NCBI GenBank assembly: GCA_035610365.1
Contig: CM069432.1
Span: 15,562,001 to 15,626,000 of the forward strand
DNA length: 64,000 nt
Direction: 5' to 3'
DNA from: Aquatica leii
Lineage: Eukaryota > Arthropoda > Insecta > Coleoptera > Lampyridae
Shown: positions 42,855 through 54,746 of the stretch, in pieces
How the letters are laid out: each line of letters starts with the position of its first letter
Numbering within the stretch: position 1 is the stretch's first letter
Position numbers and translations under genes: made by a program
The notes under the pieces: model-generated
What the model was told of the DNA's origin: nothing
Database searches by the model: none
What the model saw: only the letters and a program-made list of their open reading frames with translations

Positions 42855-45680
42855 ACCATTAGTTTGGGAAATAGAGTACTCGACCATCAAATACTGGTAG
42901 CCGACATAACGGAAGAAGTTATCCTGGGAATAGACATTATAAAGAGGTTCCATTTGGATATGTAAAACAATGTCCTGAAGATCGTCAATGAAGAAATTCC
43001 CTTTCATTCGTCAGAGAAGGCAGCCGTGCGAGTCTTATTGAGTGAAGACGTGACGCTGCTTGCGAGAACTAAAAGTGTGGTGATGGTACGCCTGAATGGA
43101 AACCTCCAAGGAAGCTACATTCGCGCGATTAAACCAATGGAGGACGACTTAGTGGAAAAGGGACTACTCCTTGGCAGAACTTTAGTACGAGTGAAAAACA
43201 CGATGCCAGTAAAGATCTTAAATATCAACTCAGATTCTGTTACGTAGAAAAAGAAGACCGTGGTAAGCCAATGCACGCCAGCATTTCAAATTGAGAGATA
43301 CGTGAAATCTAACAAAAATACGTCGCCTAAGAAGTTTTCGCAACATCTATTGAAAATTTATAGTTCCAAATGCCAAAACTTTAGCCAATACCAGCTGGCT
43401 AAAGTTAAAGTGTTGATCCAAGAGTACCAAGATGTGTTCGAGCTGGAGAGTGGTTCCAAAGATGGGACTTACGTAGTGAAACATAAAATTGATACCGTAG
43501 ACGCTCGGCCGATTCGACAACATCCACGCCGAGTTCCTTTGGCGAAAAGAAAAGAAACCGAACAAATAATTACCGATATGTAGATAGAAGGCGTGATTGA
43601 ACCTTTAAACGAGGTTTTGCGTAGACTACAGTGTTCCATTGACTACGTGGGGCAAACTTCAAACTGAGCCCAAAGCAGTACAATATCTTGACCACGTCGT
43701 GCAAGCATGGCCAAGACCAATCGACAAACATCAGGTCCGAAGTTTTCTTGGGTTGTGCATCTATTATAGACGATTTCTACCCGGATTTGCCAATATTGCC
43801 AAGCTTTTGCCGAAATTGACCGAAGAAAAAGCAGAATTTAAATGGAAAGAAGACTGCGAAAATGCTTTCCAGCAACTAAAACAGACCCTAGTTACTTCGC
43901 CGATTTTGAGTTATCCAAGAGAAGATAGAAATTTTGTTTTGGATATGGGCGCAAGCAATCTGGACATGAGCGCGGTGCTTTCGCAGGTTCAAGATAACCA
44001 AGACTAAAATTATCGCGTATTTTAGTAAGGTTCTGTCCAGGCCAGAAAGGAAGTATTGCGTGACTAGGAAGGAACTGTTAGCAGTTGTCAAGTCCATAGA
44101 ACATTTCTATTCAAATATTTCTAACATTTGTATAGACGAAAATTTTTACTGAGAACGGACCACGCCGCTTTAAAATGGCTATTGCAGTTTCGTAACCCAG
44201 AAGGACACGTGGCAAGATGGTAGTTAATGATGAGTGGGAACCTGAGCAGTTGCGTCGCGAACTAAAAAACAATCCTGAAATAAGACTACTTCTGGACTGG
44301 AAAGAAAACGGCCGACAACCAACCTGGGAAAAAGTGACTGATTTGGGCAGAAACATCAAAGCGTACTAGGCGCTGTGGGACTCTTTCATAGTAGAAGACG
44401 GTCTTTTTAAGCGATCCCTAAAAAGTGTCGAGAGCACGGGAAAGTGGAAGTGCCAAAGAGCCGGGTGTCAGAAGTGTAAAAGCATCTCCACAATGGTACA
44501 TCAAATGGACACTTTGGCATTAACAAGAAATTGAGAAAAGTTGGAAGACGATTCTACTGAGTGAACTGCAAAGAGGATGTCATGAAATGGTGCTGTAAGT
44601 GAACGGTGTGCGCATCAGGAAATGGTCCAGAGAGAAAACGGAAAGCATCCATGAAGCAATACAACGCCCTTTGGAAAGACTAGTGGTTGATATCTCAGAG
44701 CCGTTCCTAGAATCCGATTCGGGAAATAAATACATCCTGGTGGTAATGGATTATTTTCCGAAATGGACGGAGGCTTACGCCATACCCAATCAAGAAGCAG
44801 CTACAGCTGCAGACGTATTAGCAAAAGAGTTTTTCTGTTGGTTTGGAGTTCCGTTGGAATTACATTCCGATTAAAACCGCAACTTTGAGTCTAGGCTGTT
44901 TCTAGAAGTTTGCCAACTGTTGGGAATTAAAAAAACTATGACGACGCCTCTGCATCTACAACCCGATGGCATGGTTGAGCGGATGAATCAAACAATGGGA
45001 AAATACTTAGCCAAAGTAGTGTTAAAACACCAAAAAGACTGCGATCAGTATTAGCACCTTTTCCTAATAGCATATCAATCATCCATTCACAAAAACACAG
45101 GACAAACACCATCCTGTGTGATGCTTGGTCGCGAAATACGACTGCCATGCAATCTCGAATTTAGGCAAAGACCGGACCAAAAAGTCGCTGGAGAAGACTA
45201 TGTCAGCAAGCCGACCAAGAGACTAGACAAAGTACATAAGGAGTTCCGAAAAGCAAACACATTGCCAGCAACAGAATGAAGACTAGATATAACGTCAAGG
45301 CACAAAATGGTGGGTTTCAACCTGGCGACATGGTGTGGTTGTATAATCCCCAATGAAGTCAAGCAGCGTATTAATGACGTCATATATCGCATCTGAAAAC
45401 TACCCAGAGGCAAACCAAAAGTGGTCCACGCCGATCGTCTAGCACCGTTTGCTGGCGATAACCACAATACGCAAGTTCAGGTCCGAACCAGAGTAATAAG
45501 CAGCAGAACCAGAAATCAAATCAAAGGAATGGGGTTCGAGAAGTTTATGAGCTTATACGAAGGTTCTGGAAAAGCTAGGTTCGGAGTTACCACTGAGGAA
45601 CAACAAGACCTTTTCCAAACACAAACAGATTACGCCATCGCACAGTTCGTGAGCGAGGATCTTGGCATATCCAAGTTTAA
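42855..45680 (+). pseudogene. Pol of macro-domain gypsy, copy 2, ending in the macro domain
   Basis: The order is protease end, linker ([37 protein letters not shown]), then a large deletion near 43620 that removes most of RT including its YLDD. RNase H pieces follow (HQVRSFLGLCIYYRRFLPGF), then integrase (NKYILVVMDYFPKWTEAYAI; MVERMNQTMGKYLAKVV) and the C-terminus (VVHADRLAPFAGDNHNTQVQ). The frame continues into QQDLFQTQTDYAIAQFVSED, then LGISK, the first part of the macro domain. Here the codon matching the 19382 TAG of copy 1 is CAA. Homology stops at about 45680. Many stops are present; the TGA at 45393-45395 matches copy 1. Confidence 0.85.
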
Positions 45681-45963
45681 GCACCTAAATGAACTATGTA
45701 TTATCGTTAACATTAAGTTTTGTTGATGTTCTTTGCGTTTTACTATATTTATAAAAACTCTTCAACTCTTCTTTTTCGCCTTTTGAATAATCTTTGCTGT
45801 CTGTATTTCTATATTTTCCATTCATAATTATTTATGAATATTTTTATCCAGTTTGTTGCTTATTTTTCATGTGTGCAAATTTTAGAATGCAATTAATATT
45901 ATTAAGATCTACGTCGACATTTAATCACTCCGTATAAAATGTAATATTTTTTACAATATGTAT
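45681..45963. other. Unassigned sequence replacing the macro-domain remainder in copy 2
   Basis: This AT-rich stretch has no similarity that I can see to the macro/CCCH region of copy 1. It is either a replacement by deletion and insertion or a diverged non-coding segment. Confidence 0.4.
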
Positions 45964-46640
45964 TGAAACGTTTGAGAAATTATTCCCAAGAGCTTTCTCG
46001 AAGTTGTTATCCATTTTCCAGAACGTTCACCGAACGATGTGGAACATTCGCAAACGTTTCGCTAAAATGTATAAATGCGGTGCAATCAAATTATAGGGCA
46101 GTCAAAGATAATAGAGCAGTTGATCCAGCAATTTGAAGACGGCATTGTTAAGAAGATTATTCAAGTCTATATAAATAAGTGATTAACGCGTGTGGTCGAA
46201 ATAAATCTACGAAGTATAATCTTGTACGTTCGAAAAATTATTCTCAAGTTTGAGAACTTTCGCGACGTTTTTGTACATTTCCAGAACGTTCACCCAAAGA
46301 TATAGAAAATTCTCGTTTGGCCAAAGTGTATAAATGCGGCACAGCAAATCATAGGTGAGTTATTCCAGCAATTTGAAGACGGTAGTGTTAAGAAGATTAT
46401 TTCAGTTTAAATAAATAATGATTAACGCGTGTGTTCGAGATAAATCTACGGAGTATAACCTTGTACGTGACTTTAAAGTAAACAATAAGTGTTAAACTAA
46501 AGTTATCCGCGTACTTTATGTTTGTGTAAGTGATAGTGCTTTATATAAATTAGTGTAAGTGTTTTTATTAAATATCCTTAGATTTAATTAGTTCGGTTAG
46601 TTATAAACGTGTACATATTTTTAGTATAAATAAATTTTGA
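45964..46640 (+). repeat. 3' LTR of copy 2, partly duplicated in tandem
   Basis: A first LTR runs from TGAAACGTTTGAG to ...CTTGTACG (about 46228). A second starts at LTR position 7 (TTCGAAAAATTATTCTCAAG, 46226) and continues to ...TTTTTAGTATAAATAAATT (about 46640) without the usual ACGTTACA end. The junction ACGTTCGA is shared by both, which suggests unequal recombination between LTRs. Each part keeps TTCCAGAACGTTC (46016-46028 and about 46279-46291). Confidence 0.8.
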
Positions 46641-47394
46641 CATAATTCTCAAAATTATAACTTTTGAAATGGTATTGATAGATACTAATAGAATAGTTAA
46701 TTGTAATAACTCCAAAGGTATTGCATGATGCAGCTTCCTAATTAGTACAGAGCTGCAACTGTTGTTTCAGGCACGTATAGTCATGTCTAATTAAAATAAT
46801 TGTATAATTAATCTTCACTATTGAAACACAGAAAGTATATTTAACAATTATTTGTACACTTATAAGATTCTAATTTTTACACGATTTTTCTAATATCGAT
46901 TGTTTGATACATTTATTCTTTCAAATACTTAATAATCTTATTAACTTAAAATCTAACAAATAATCCGTAAAACATTTGATTAAAAAAAAAGATTAAACGT
47001 TTTATTTTTGTAATCCTTCCTTTCACTATTCAATTTCATTTTACCTTGTAATATTCCTTTCTACTTACGTATGTAACATTAAAAGAAGCTTACAAAAATC
47101 TAATTTAAAAATTGTGAGAATTAATATAAAAACAGTTTAATACTTAAATATTAATCAAAATGTTTTTAAAAACACAAAATAAAAATGTTGTTTTAAGTAT
47201 ATAGTCGCTTGTTTAGGTATTTTGTTAATTTTTCCTCAAAGGTTTATAATTTATAGTATGAATTTTAAACCTTAGTTAAACTAAAAGGTATCGAAAACAC
47301 CAGTATTCGTTCGTTAATGCAGTTACGCAATGACAAACAAAAACTATAGAGTTGCAAAGTAAAATTTCGAAATCTACTGTTGCCTTATTAATAT
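46641..47394. other. AT-rich stretch with no recognised gene
   Basis: Nothing identifiable was seen on either strand. Confidence 0.45.
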
Positions 47395-47802
47395 TAGAAC
47401 TAATTTATTTTATGTATACTAAAAATATGTACACGTTTAAACTAACCGAGCTAATTAACTCTTAGGATATTTGATAAAAACACTTACACTATAATTTATG
47501 TATAGCACTACCACTTACTCGAAGATTAAGTCCGCGGATAACTTCTATTTATTTAAACACTAACGTTTGTTGACATTAAAGTCACGTACAAGGTTATACA
47601 CCGTATATTTATCGCACACGCGTTAATCACTTAACACTAAACACTGCCGTCTTCGAATTACGGAAAATAACTAACTTCTGATTTGATTGCACTGAATTTA
47701 TACATTTTCCCGAAACGTTCGCGAATGTTCCACATCCTTCGGTGAACGTTCTGGAAAATGGATAACAACTTCGAGAAAGCTCTTGAATTTGAGAACGTTT
47801 CA
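47395..47802 (-). repeat. Inverted solo LTR of the macro-domain gypsy family
   Basis: Read on the minus strand from 47802 it is TGAAACGTTCTCAAATTCAA ... GATAACAACTTC (complement) ... GTTATCCGCGGAC ... GTGTAAGTGTTTTTATCA, homologous to the copy 2 LTRs. It has no internal region. The end near 47395 is approximate. Three-module heat-shock elements lie at 47718-47730 and 47744-47756, next to an ATGTATAAATTC TATA box. Confidence 0.82.
47703..47756 (-). promoter_or_regulatory. Heat-shock elements in the inverted solo LTR
   Basis: Plus-strand sequence TTCGCGAATGTTC (47718-47730) and GAACGTTCTGGAA (47744-47756) are both perfect alternations of TTC and GAA at 2-base spacing. The TATA-like box follows in the minus-strand direction (about 47698-47705). 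Confidence 0.7.
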
Positions 47803-48014
47803 CTACATAAAACAATGCTTTAAAAGTGGATTATTATTTAAGTAAAAGTCTGTTAAAAGTACTGAAATGTATCGTGATATTTTAGAAAATTACCATAGAA
47901 GACAATTGCAAATCAGTTGTCTACAGCCTGACTTTATCGACGGCTAGACGTAACGTTTAGTAACAAGCTTGACTATCGCGTTAGTTTTAGGATACATACT
48001 AAGTAACATAGAAA

Positions 48015-48800
48015 TCAGAACACCCAGTAATAATTTGTTGTCACAAAGTGGCGCTAGAGTATGTAGGGGTTAAAGCGAATTTTGCAATCGCTTACCCTCA
48101 ATGTCCCAGACATGTTCAGTTGGGCAAAAATCTACAGATTTTGGTGACCAAGCAAATCAATTTGATTACACTCAAAGTGGTTTATCGTAATATTGGCTAC
48201 ATGTGGCCGTGCATTGTCTTGTTGAAACAATAGATTTTGAAGAGTTTTGAGGTAATGTAGAACATGCTTTCCACCACGTCCTGAATGTAACGTTGGAGGC
48301 TCATGTTACCTTTGATGAATACTAAACGTAACCTAAAGCGATGGGCGTCTTTCCACAGAAAACTGAGGACTACGCCTTTTACCACATCGCTTTCTCACCC
48401 TTGAGTGGACATTATGCATACCCTCACAGAATCGTGATTTGTCACCCAAGACTATCGTATTCGGTTCCTGGTCTCACTGAATTCGTTCTCTGCACAGGGG
48501 TGAGTCGTAACATAACACGAGGAGCAAAACTTTTTATGCGACGATAAACTGTTCGCATCCCAATAAGCCTTACAAGTTCCGCAAACCATTCATCTGCAAT
48601 TGTCCTTGTAGAAGAGAAGCAATCTCTTAATTGTAAAAGTTTAAGACGGCGATCTTCGCAATCTGTTGTTATTGGACGGTGTCCTGTACCTTTTGTTCTT
48701 TCTGTTGGACCTTTTTGACAACCATCACAGTACGTAGAGTTTGTCGTAGTGGCGTTTTCTCTAAATGATAAACTAATTTCTGTCAGAACCACTATTCGCT
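48015..48800 (-). pseudogene. Tc1/mariner-like transposase (decayed)
   Basis: On the minus strand from about 48792 the reading shows a DNA-binding part (LKLLQLRDCFSSTRTIADEW, FAELVRLIGMRTVYRRIKSF). After frameshifts come QRYIQDVVE and the hallmark LFQQDNARPHV (about 48235-48195), the second catalytic Asp region of Tc1-like DDE transposases. At least three frame changes are needed, so it is dead. TIRs were not resolved. Confidence 0.8.
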
Positions 48801-48969
48801 CCTATCAAACTTGTTCCAGAAATCCATAATGTGCCATAAAGTTATCACCTGCTTAAAAACGTCAATGACTACAACAATCTTCACGTAAATCGTCGTCGCT
48901 ACTCTAGGTTTAGTGACACAGTTGTAAAATTTGATTGATTGCAAGCGATTCAAATTTCTCGTGTAAATG

Positions 48970-50990
48970 AACGAGGTGCTCAGTTGCTTGTGACACGGAA
49001 ACGACAAAGACTTGACATGTTATTGGACAATTAGAAGACATCGCCACTAACAGTACTTCGAACGGCAACGGAAAAAGATATACTTATTCACTTACAACTA
49101 AAAATGACTATTGGTTTGGGAAATGTAGTACTCGACCATCAAGTACTGGTAGTCAACATCACGGAAAAGTTATCCGAGAATAGAAGTAATAAAGAACTAT
49201 AGGTTCTAATTTAATATGAAGAAGAACGATGTTCTTAAGATTGACGGTGAAGAAATTTCTTTTTATTCATCAGAGAAGACAGCCGTGCGAGTCTTATTGA
49301 GTGAAGACATAATCTGATCTGGAAAAACTGAAAGTGTGGTGATGATACGCCTGAAAACATTCGCGTAATCAAACCAATAGAAAGCGACTTAGTTCAAAAA
49401 GGACTATTCGTTGGCAGAATATTAGTATAAGTGAAAAACACAGTCCTAATATTAACTCAGATCCAATCACATTGAAAAAGAAGACCGTGGTAGGCCAATG
49501 TACCCCAGTACCTCAAGTTGGTGTGATGCGTGAATCCTATAGTAAAGCCACGTCGCCGAAAGTGTCCACAACTTACTTCCAAGTGCCAAAACCTTAGCCA
49601 AGACCAGCTGGGTAAAGTTAAAGCGTTGATTCAGCAGTAGCAAAATGTGTTTGCACTGGAAAGTGGTTTAAAAGGAAGTACTGACGTGTTGCACAAAATT
49701 AATATTAGAGACCTCGGTCGATACGACAATATACGCGTCAACTTCTTTTGGCAAAACGAAAAGTCGAATAGCATTTACGATTGAAACTGGTTTCTGGCAA
49801 TTCACTGTTATGCCCTTCGATTTGTGTAACGCTCCCACAATGTTCGAGCCTTTGATAGATACTATCTAGCGAGAACTGTCTTGAAAGACGTGCCTGGTTT
49901 ATCTAGACGACGTAATTGTGATTGGAAGGTCGTTTGAAGAGCATTTCAACAACTGGAAAGAAGTGTTCCAACGACTACGTGAGACACATCTAAAATTTAG
50001 CCCAAAAAAGTGCCACGTGTTTAAGAAGGAAGTGCAATACCTTGGTCACGTGGTATCTAGATATGGAGTAAAGGCTGACCCAGACACAGTTTGAGCAGTG
50101 ACAGTATCAATCGACAAACATCAGGTCCAAAGTTTCTTTGGGTTGTGCACCTATTATAAACGATTTGTACCTGGATTTGTCATTATTGCCAAATCTTTAA
50201 GAAAACTGACTAAAAAAGGGCAGAATTGAAATGGAATTAAGACTACAAGAACGCTTTTCATCATCTAAAACAAACCCTAGTCATTTCGTCGATTTTGAGT
50301 TATTCAAAAAAAGATTGAAAATTTGTTTTGCATACCAATCCAAGTAATCTGATCATAGATGCAGTCTTTTTACAGGTGCAAGATTAACAGAAAACGTCTC
50401 GTGTTTTAGCAAAGTTTTGAAAAGGTCAAAAAAAGAATTATTGCGCGATTAAAAAAAAATGTATTACAGTCTATAGTTACAGCACCTTTATAAATACTTA
50501 TATGGACGCAAATTTTGACTAAGGACGAACCACGCCGCCTTGAAATGACTATTAAAGTTTTGTAAATGGAAAAAACAAGTGGTAAGATGATCATTAGACT
50601 GCAAGAATTAGGTTATGACACAAAACACCGTCCCAGAAACAATCATCGAAACGCTGATGTCTTGTGTGGAAGAGCATGTACGGCAGACTGCAACCATTTT
50701 TCGCGACTTGAAACAAAGATCTAATGTCTCCGAAGAACTGCTATGGTTCATGACGAATGGAAACTTGAGCAGTTGCGTCGCGAATAAGAAAACGACGACC
50801 AACCTGAGAAAAAGTGAGTGTTTTGGACGCAGTAGAACTCTTTGAGAGTAGAAGACGGTTTTCTTAAGCGATTCTAACAGTGTCAAAGACACAAATAAAA
50901 CTGCAGTTGGTAGTGCTAGAAAGCCGAGTACCAGAAGTGTAAAAGGACACTTTGTCGTAAAAAAGACATTAATAAAATAAAATCTTAAGC
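48970..50990 (+). pseudogene. Macro-domain gypsy, copy 3 (protease to integrase start)
   Basis: Heavily decayed, but collinear with copy 1 from the protease (LLVTRKRQRLDMLLDN, the counterpart of [18 protein letters not shown]) through the linker, RT (FTVMPFDLCNAPTMFEPL near 49798; CLVYLDDVIVIGRSFEEHFN near 49890), RNase H and the start of integrase (about 50940). Stops and indels are frequent. It is interrupted at about 50990 by the pogo-like element and resumes at 56158. Confidence 0.82.
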
Positions 50991-51197
50991 TTTCACGGTT
51001 GCTATGTTTATGATTATAAGCGACTTACGACTTAGACAGCGTCGTAGTTAAACACCCAGAGTTAGGCTTGGTCTTAGTCTCTTCTTGAAAGCCAAAACAA
51101 GAAGTAAAACTTGGCCTTTGCCGTATTGTCGTTCGTGAACCCAAACAAACTGACGTTTTGCAAGACATTGCAGCTTGCATCTTAAGAGTGATACATG

Positions 51198-51813
51198 TGT
51201 TACAAGCTTTAGGTCTTACGAACCTTGCACGGCCAACTCACACAGTCGGAGATAGGGGAGGTTTAAGGAAATTATACTTAAGGGCGCCAGATCTGTCCTA
51301 ATTAACACTTCTGCCTCGATCACGACAGACGGTCCAAACTTGTAACTAATTTTGAGGTTCGTAATCCTTGTTACTTTGGTGTTCGGGTAGCCAAAATTTG
51401 TTAACGAGTAACGACAATAAAAGAGAAAGGTATGTTACCATAAAAGAATAATTAACAGGTATAAAACTTTAATTTAGTGACGTAGAGGATTAACACAAGA
51501 CATCTAATTCTCAGTGCATAAATGCCAGCAGTATCGGCAACACACAGTACATATGTAAGTTAAGTCGAAGCGAACAGCGAAGAAAATTTCGTAGTAAATA
51601 TTGTTTGTACACAGCATGCGATACACACAAAATAATTAATGAAACTACCTTAATGGTATTAAAACAATGATAGTAATTACGGAATGAACACTAGCCAAAG
51701 TTCCGTGAGTGACTTTTCTGACAGCGATAGAAAAATTAATCAAATAAACTTACCCAAAGTCCAGTGTCCACTTGCGCAAAGAAAACGTTTTCCCCGCTAG
51801 CAGCCTGGAATAG
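51198..51813 (+). repeat. Left arm of large fold-back
   Basis: Inverse of 53085-53935. Landmarks are TGTTACAAGCTTTAGGT, CTTGCACGGCCAACTCA, GACAGACGGTCCAAACTTGT, CTGTGTGTTGCCGATAC (complement) and TTTTCTGACAGCGA. It carries one unit of the block that is tripled in the right arm. Confidence 0.78.
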
Positions 51814-52384
51814 ATATTGAATAGCAAATCGTGTCACATAATAACTCACGAAGAATAGGAAGCTACAAAATTGTTAATAATAATATCAATAATACATTAA
51901 GTGTGATATAAGAACCCGTTGGTTGTAATTATGAACAGGTGGGTGATAACACAATCGACTGGTGTATAAGAAATCACATCTCCCACAGTAATGCTTGTCG
52001 AGACTCCGTTTTCGCTGTGGAGAATATGGCTTCCCAAAATCTTAAGCGTTCGGTAACGGTATTTCTCAATAATAATTATTCTTCGTTATTCTTTATTGAA
52101 ACCAACATGTGCTCAAAGCGTGGGGAAACGGCTATCAAATTAAGGAGAAATTACAAAAAAATTCTAATAAAACGGAAGCAATTATCTTACCCTGTGACGA
52201 CTCAATTATTTTACGAACGTAATGAAATTATAATTTGATTTCGATTATTTAGGATGTCATTCGAAATTTCTTTAAGCCGCACAGATCATTTTATGCAGTT
52301 GACAGTTAACGATTTCGTCGTAAAAATGACCGTCACAAGAAAAGATCGGCAGAGGGTGTCAAAACCGGAATCTAATTTTAATTC
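51814..52384. other. Fold-back centre, left part, no recognised gene
   Basis: An open frame at 51939-52238 (99 codons from a non-AUG-checked start) shows no recognisable domain. The segment ends where repeat A begins. Confidence 0.4.
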
Positions 52385-52815
52385 AATATACAGGGTTGTT
52401 ACGTGCATAAATTTAAATAATGCACTACCCTGTATATTGGTTAATTTAAAAATTACTTTTCTATTTCTCGACGCCATCTATCGGGCTCGTTGGTCTCTTC
52501 GTATTGAGTAGACGATATCCGGTGAGATACCGGCATTTTGACTTTAACATCGTTCATGTTATAACCTATGTCTGCGTGAATTAAAAATCGTTTTCTCACA
52601 ACATCCACGTGTTGGGACACGATGGGTAATAGAAGTCTTCTTATTTAACTAATTTAATCCACGCAGGCGCCATGTGCTACCTCCGAAATATGGGTATTCT
52701 TGTCGTAATTTAAAATCTACAAGGGAACATTATAATTTCATTACGATCGTAAAGTATTCGAGTCGTCACCGGCCATTCCACCACGTCCTGGCACATGTTT
52801 CTATTCGATACCGAA
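52385..52815 (-). repeat. Dispersed repeat family A, second copy (inverted)
   Basis: Reverse-complement match to 1-471. This copy also shows an ACAGGGT ... ACCCTGT pair (52390-52437) at the end that is truncated in the first copy, so the element may end in short inverted repeats. Confidence 0.7.
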
Positions 52816-53084
52816 TTATGAGGGATTAGCATCGACAAATACTTTCGTAGGACGAGTATAACTCTATTTATAAGGCCTGCGGTTAAAACTAAATAAACCG
52901 AAGATATTCACATTTCTGCGAGATTTTACTCATGCGGCAAACACCTGCGAAACCAACTTTCATCGAAGGTGTACAACAGCATTCGACAACCGGGTTATGT
53001 TATATGTACTTTCTTTAACAATAAGTAACCATTTTTGTAGATTTTGATTTCGTGAGGCATTGGTTTGACACGATTTGCTACTCA

Positions 53085-53935
53085 AAAGTTATTTCAGGCT
53101 CACTTGCCGGGGAAAGCGCTTTCTTCGACCAAGTAGGAGTTACTGTATTGTGGGTAAGTTGATTTATTTATTTATTCGCTGTCAGAAAGGTCGCTCACGA
53201 AACTTTAGCTAATGTTAATTCCGTAATTGCTAACATTGTTTTATTACCATTAAGGTAGTATCATTAGTCATTTTGTATTTTTCGCATGCTGTGTACAACC
53301 AATAATTATTACGAAAGTTTAGTAATAATTCAGTAATTATTATCACTGTTTTATTATCAGTAAGGTCGTATCATTAATTATTTTTTTTTGTGTTTCGCAT
53401 GCTGCGTACAATCAATATTCATTACGACATTTTAATGGTAATTCCGTAAGTGCTATCCTTGTTCTATTACCATTAAGGTAATATTATTAATTAGTTTGTG
53501 TGTTTCGCATACTGTGTACAAACAATATTTACTACGAACTATTCTTCGCTGTTCGCTTCAACTTAACTTAACTATGTATTGTGTGTTGCAGATACGGCTG
53601 GCATTCATGTACTGAAAATTCGATACATTTGTGATAATCATCGACGTTACTAAATTAAAGTTGTTATATTGGTTACTCTTTCTTTTATGGCAACATACCT
53701 TTCTCTTTTAAATTGTCGCTACCCGTTAATTAATGGTGGCTACCTGAACATCAGCGTAACTAGGATTACGAACCTCTAATTGAGTTACAAGTTTGGACCG
53801 TCTGTCGTGAGCGAGGCAGAAGTGTTATTTTGGATCAGCTCTGGCGCCTTTAAGCATACTTCCTGTGAACCTCCTCTACCTCCGACTGTATGAGTTGGCC
53901 GTGCAAGGTTCGTAAAACCTAAAGCTTGTAACAGG
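53085..53935 (-). repeat. Right arm of large fold-back with internal triplication
   Basis: Inverse of 51198-51813 but about 235 bp longer. A unit of about 110 bp (TTCCGTAATTG ... TTACCATTAAGGTA ... TTTCGCATGCTGTGTACAA ... ATTACGA) occurs three times in tandem between 53215 and 53545. Confidence 0.78.
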
Positions 53936-54104
53936 GTATTACGTTAGAAAATCTTGCACGTAAGAAATGTCACTAAAAGAAAAAGTGTAAATGAAGATAT
54001 TTATACCAGTACCGATTAGCGTGATTAACGGACGTTATCTTTCCGTTACCGCTTGACTGACTTCGTTATTACTCGGAGTAAGTGTTTGTGTCCATTCCTA
54101 GAAG

Positions 54105-54440
54105 GTTGATCTTTGTCTTAGATGATATAATACTGGTAGCCAAGATTTGCTGAGTCTTAAACCGTCTTCTCGATTTCTATTACATGGATGTTTTTCTATT
54201 TCCACAGCTTCGCGGATTAGTCTGGGAAAGTAGAAAGGAGTTCTAGCCAACCTTTAGTTTGGTCAAAGTTCAGCGTGTGTTTTTAGTTCCATACGTGTTC
54301 TGCTACTGCTGATTTAGTAACTCTGCGGTGTTTGTAGTCAGTCATATGTTCGTTTACTCTAATTTTCAGTAGAGCGTCCCGTCTGTCCTATATAAATTGA
54401 TCAGCACTGGCAGAACACGTGTGGGGTAAAGTGGGAGAAT
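54105..54440 (-). pseudogene. Penelope-like element, GIY-YIG endonuclease fragment
   Basis: Minus-strand readings in three frames give IYIGQTGRST (about 54405), RVNEHMTDYKHRRVTKSAVA then EHVWN, and RLIREAVEIEKHPCNRNRED then GLRLSKSWLPVL (about 54230-54130). This order is the C-terminal GIY-YIG nuclease of Penelope-like retroelements. The RT part is absent. Confidence 0.8.
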
Positions 54441-54746
54441 ACCAGCCGTCGGAATAATTTCGGCCATCAAGTTTCTCCCACCCTAGTCAGAAGTTGTGGA
54501 GGGTTTTATGTTTGTGGTCATGCGTCTCAGCAAACCTAATCGTTAGTTTCGTTTAGGCAGCGCTAGTGCAAGTCGTGTAGTTCTTATAGATAATTTTCTA
54601 ATAAAGCACGTGCTACTATAAGAAAAGTGTTGTGTTCAAGGCTCCATATTTCAACAACCGTAAGTTGTAAAAAATTTTCGTATGTATAAAAGGAACTAAA
54701 GAACAGCAGCTTGAGTTATCGCACCAAATAATTACTATTTTTTAGA

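Noticed and set aside
48341-48547. Plus-strand open frame in the Tc1 pseudogene
   Set aside because: Shadow of the minus-strand transposase, where the DDE motifs are readable.
51939-52238. 99-codon open frame in the fold-back centre
   Set aside because: No similarity recognised and surrounded by non-coding repeats; not called as a gene.
53215-53545. Three spaced repeats as a CRISPR-like array or satellite
   Set aside because: Only three contiguous ~110-bp units in an insect fold-back arm, with no repeat/spacer pattern.
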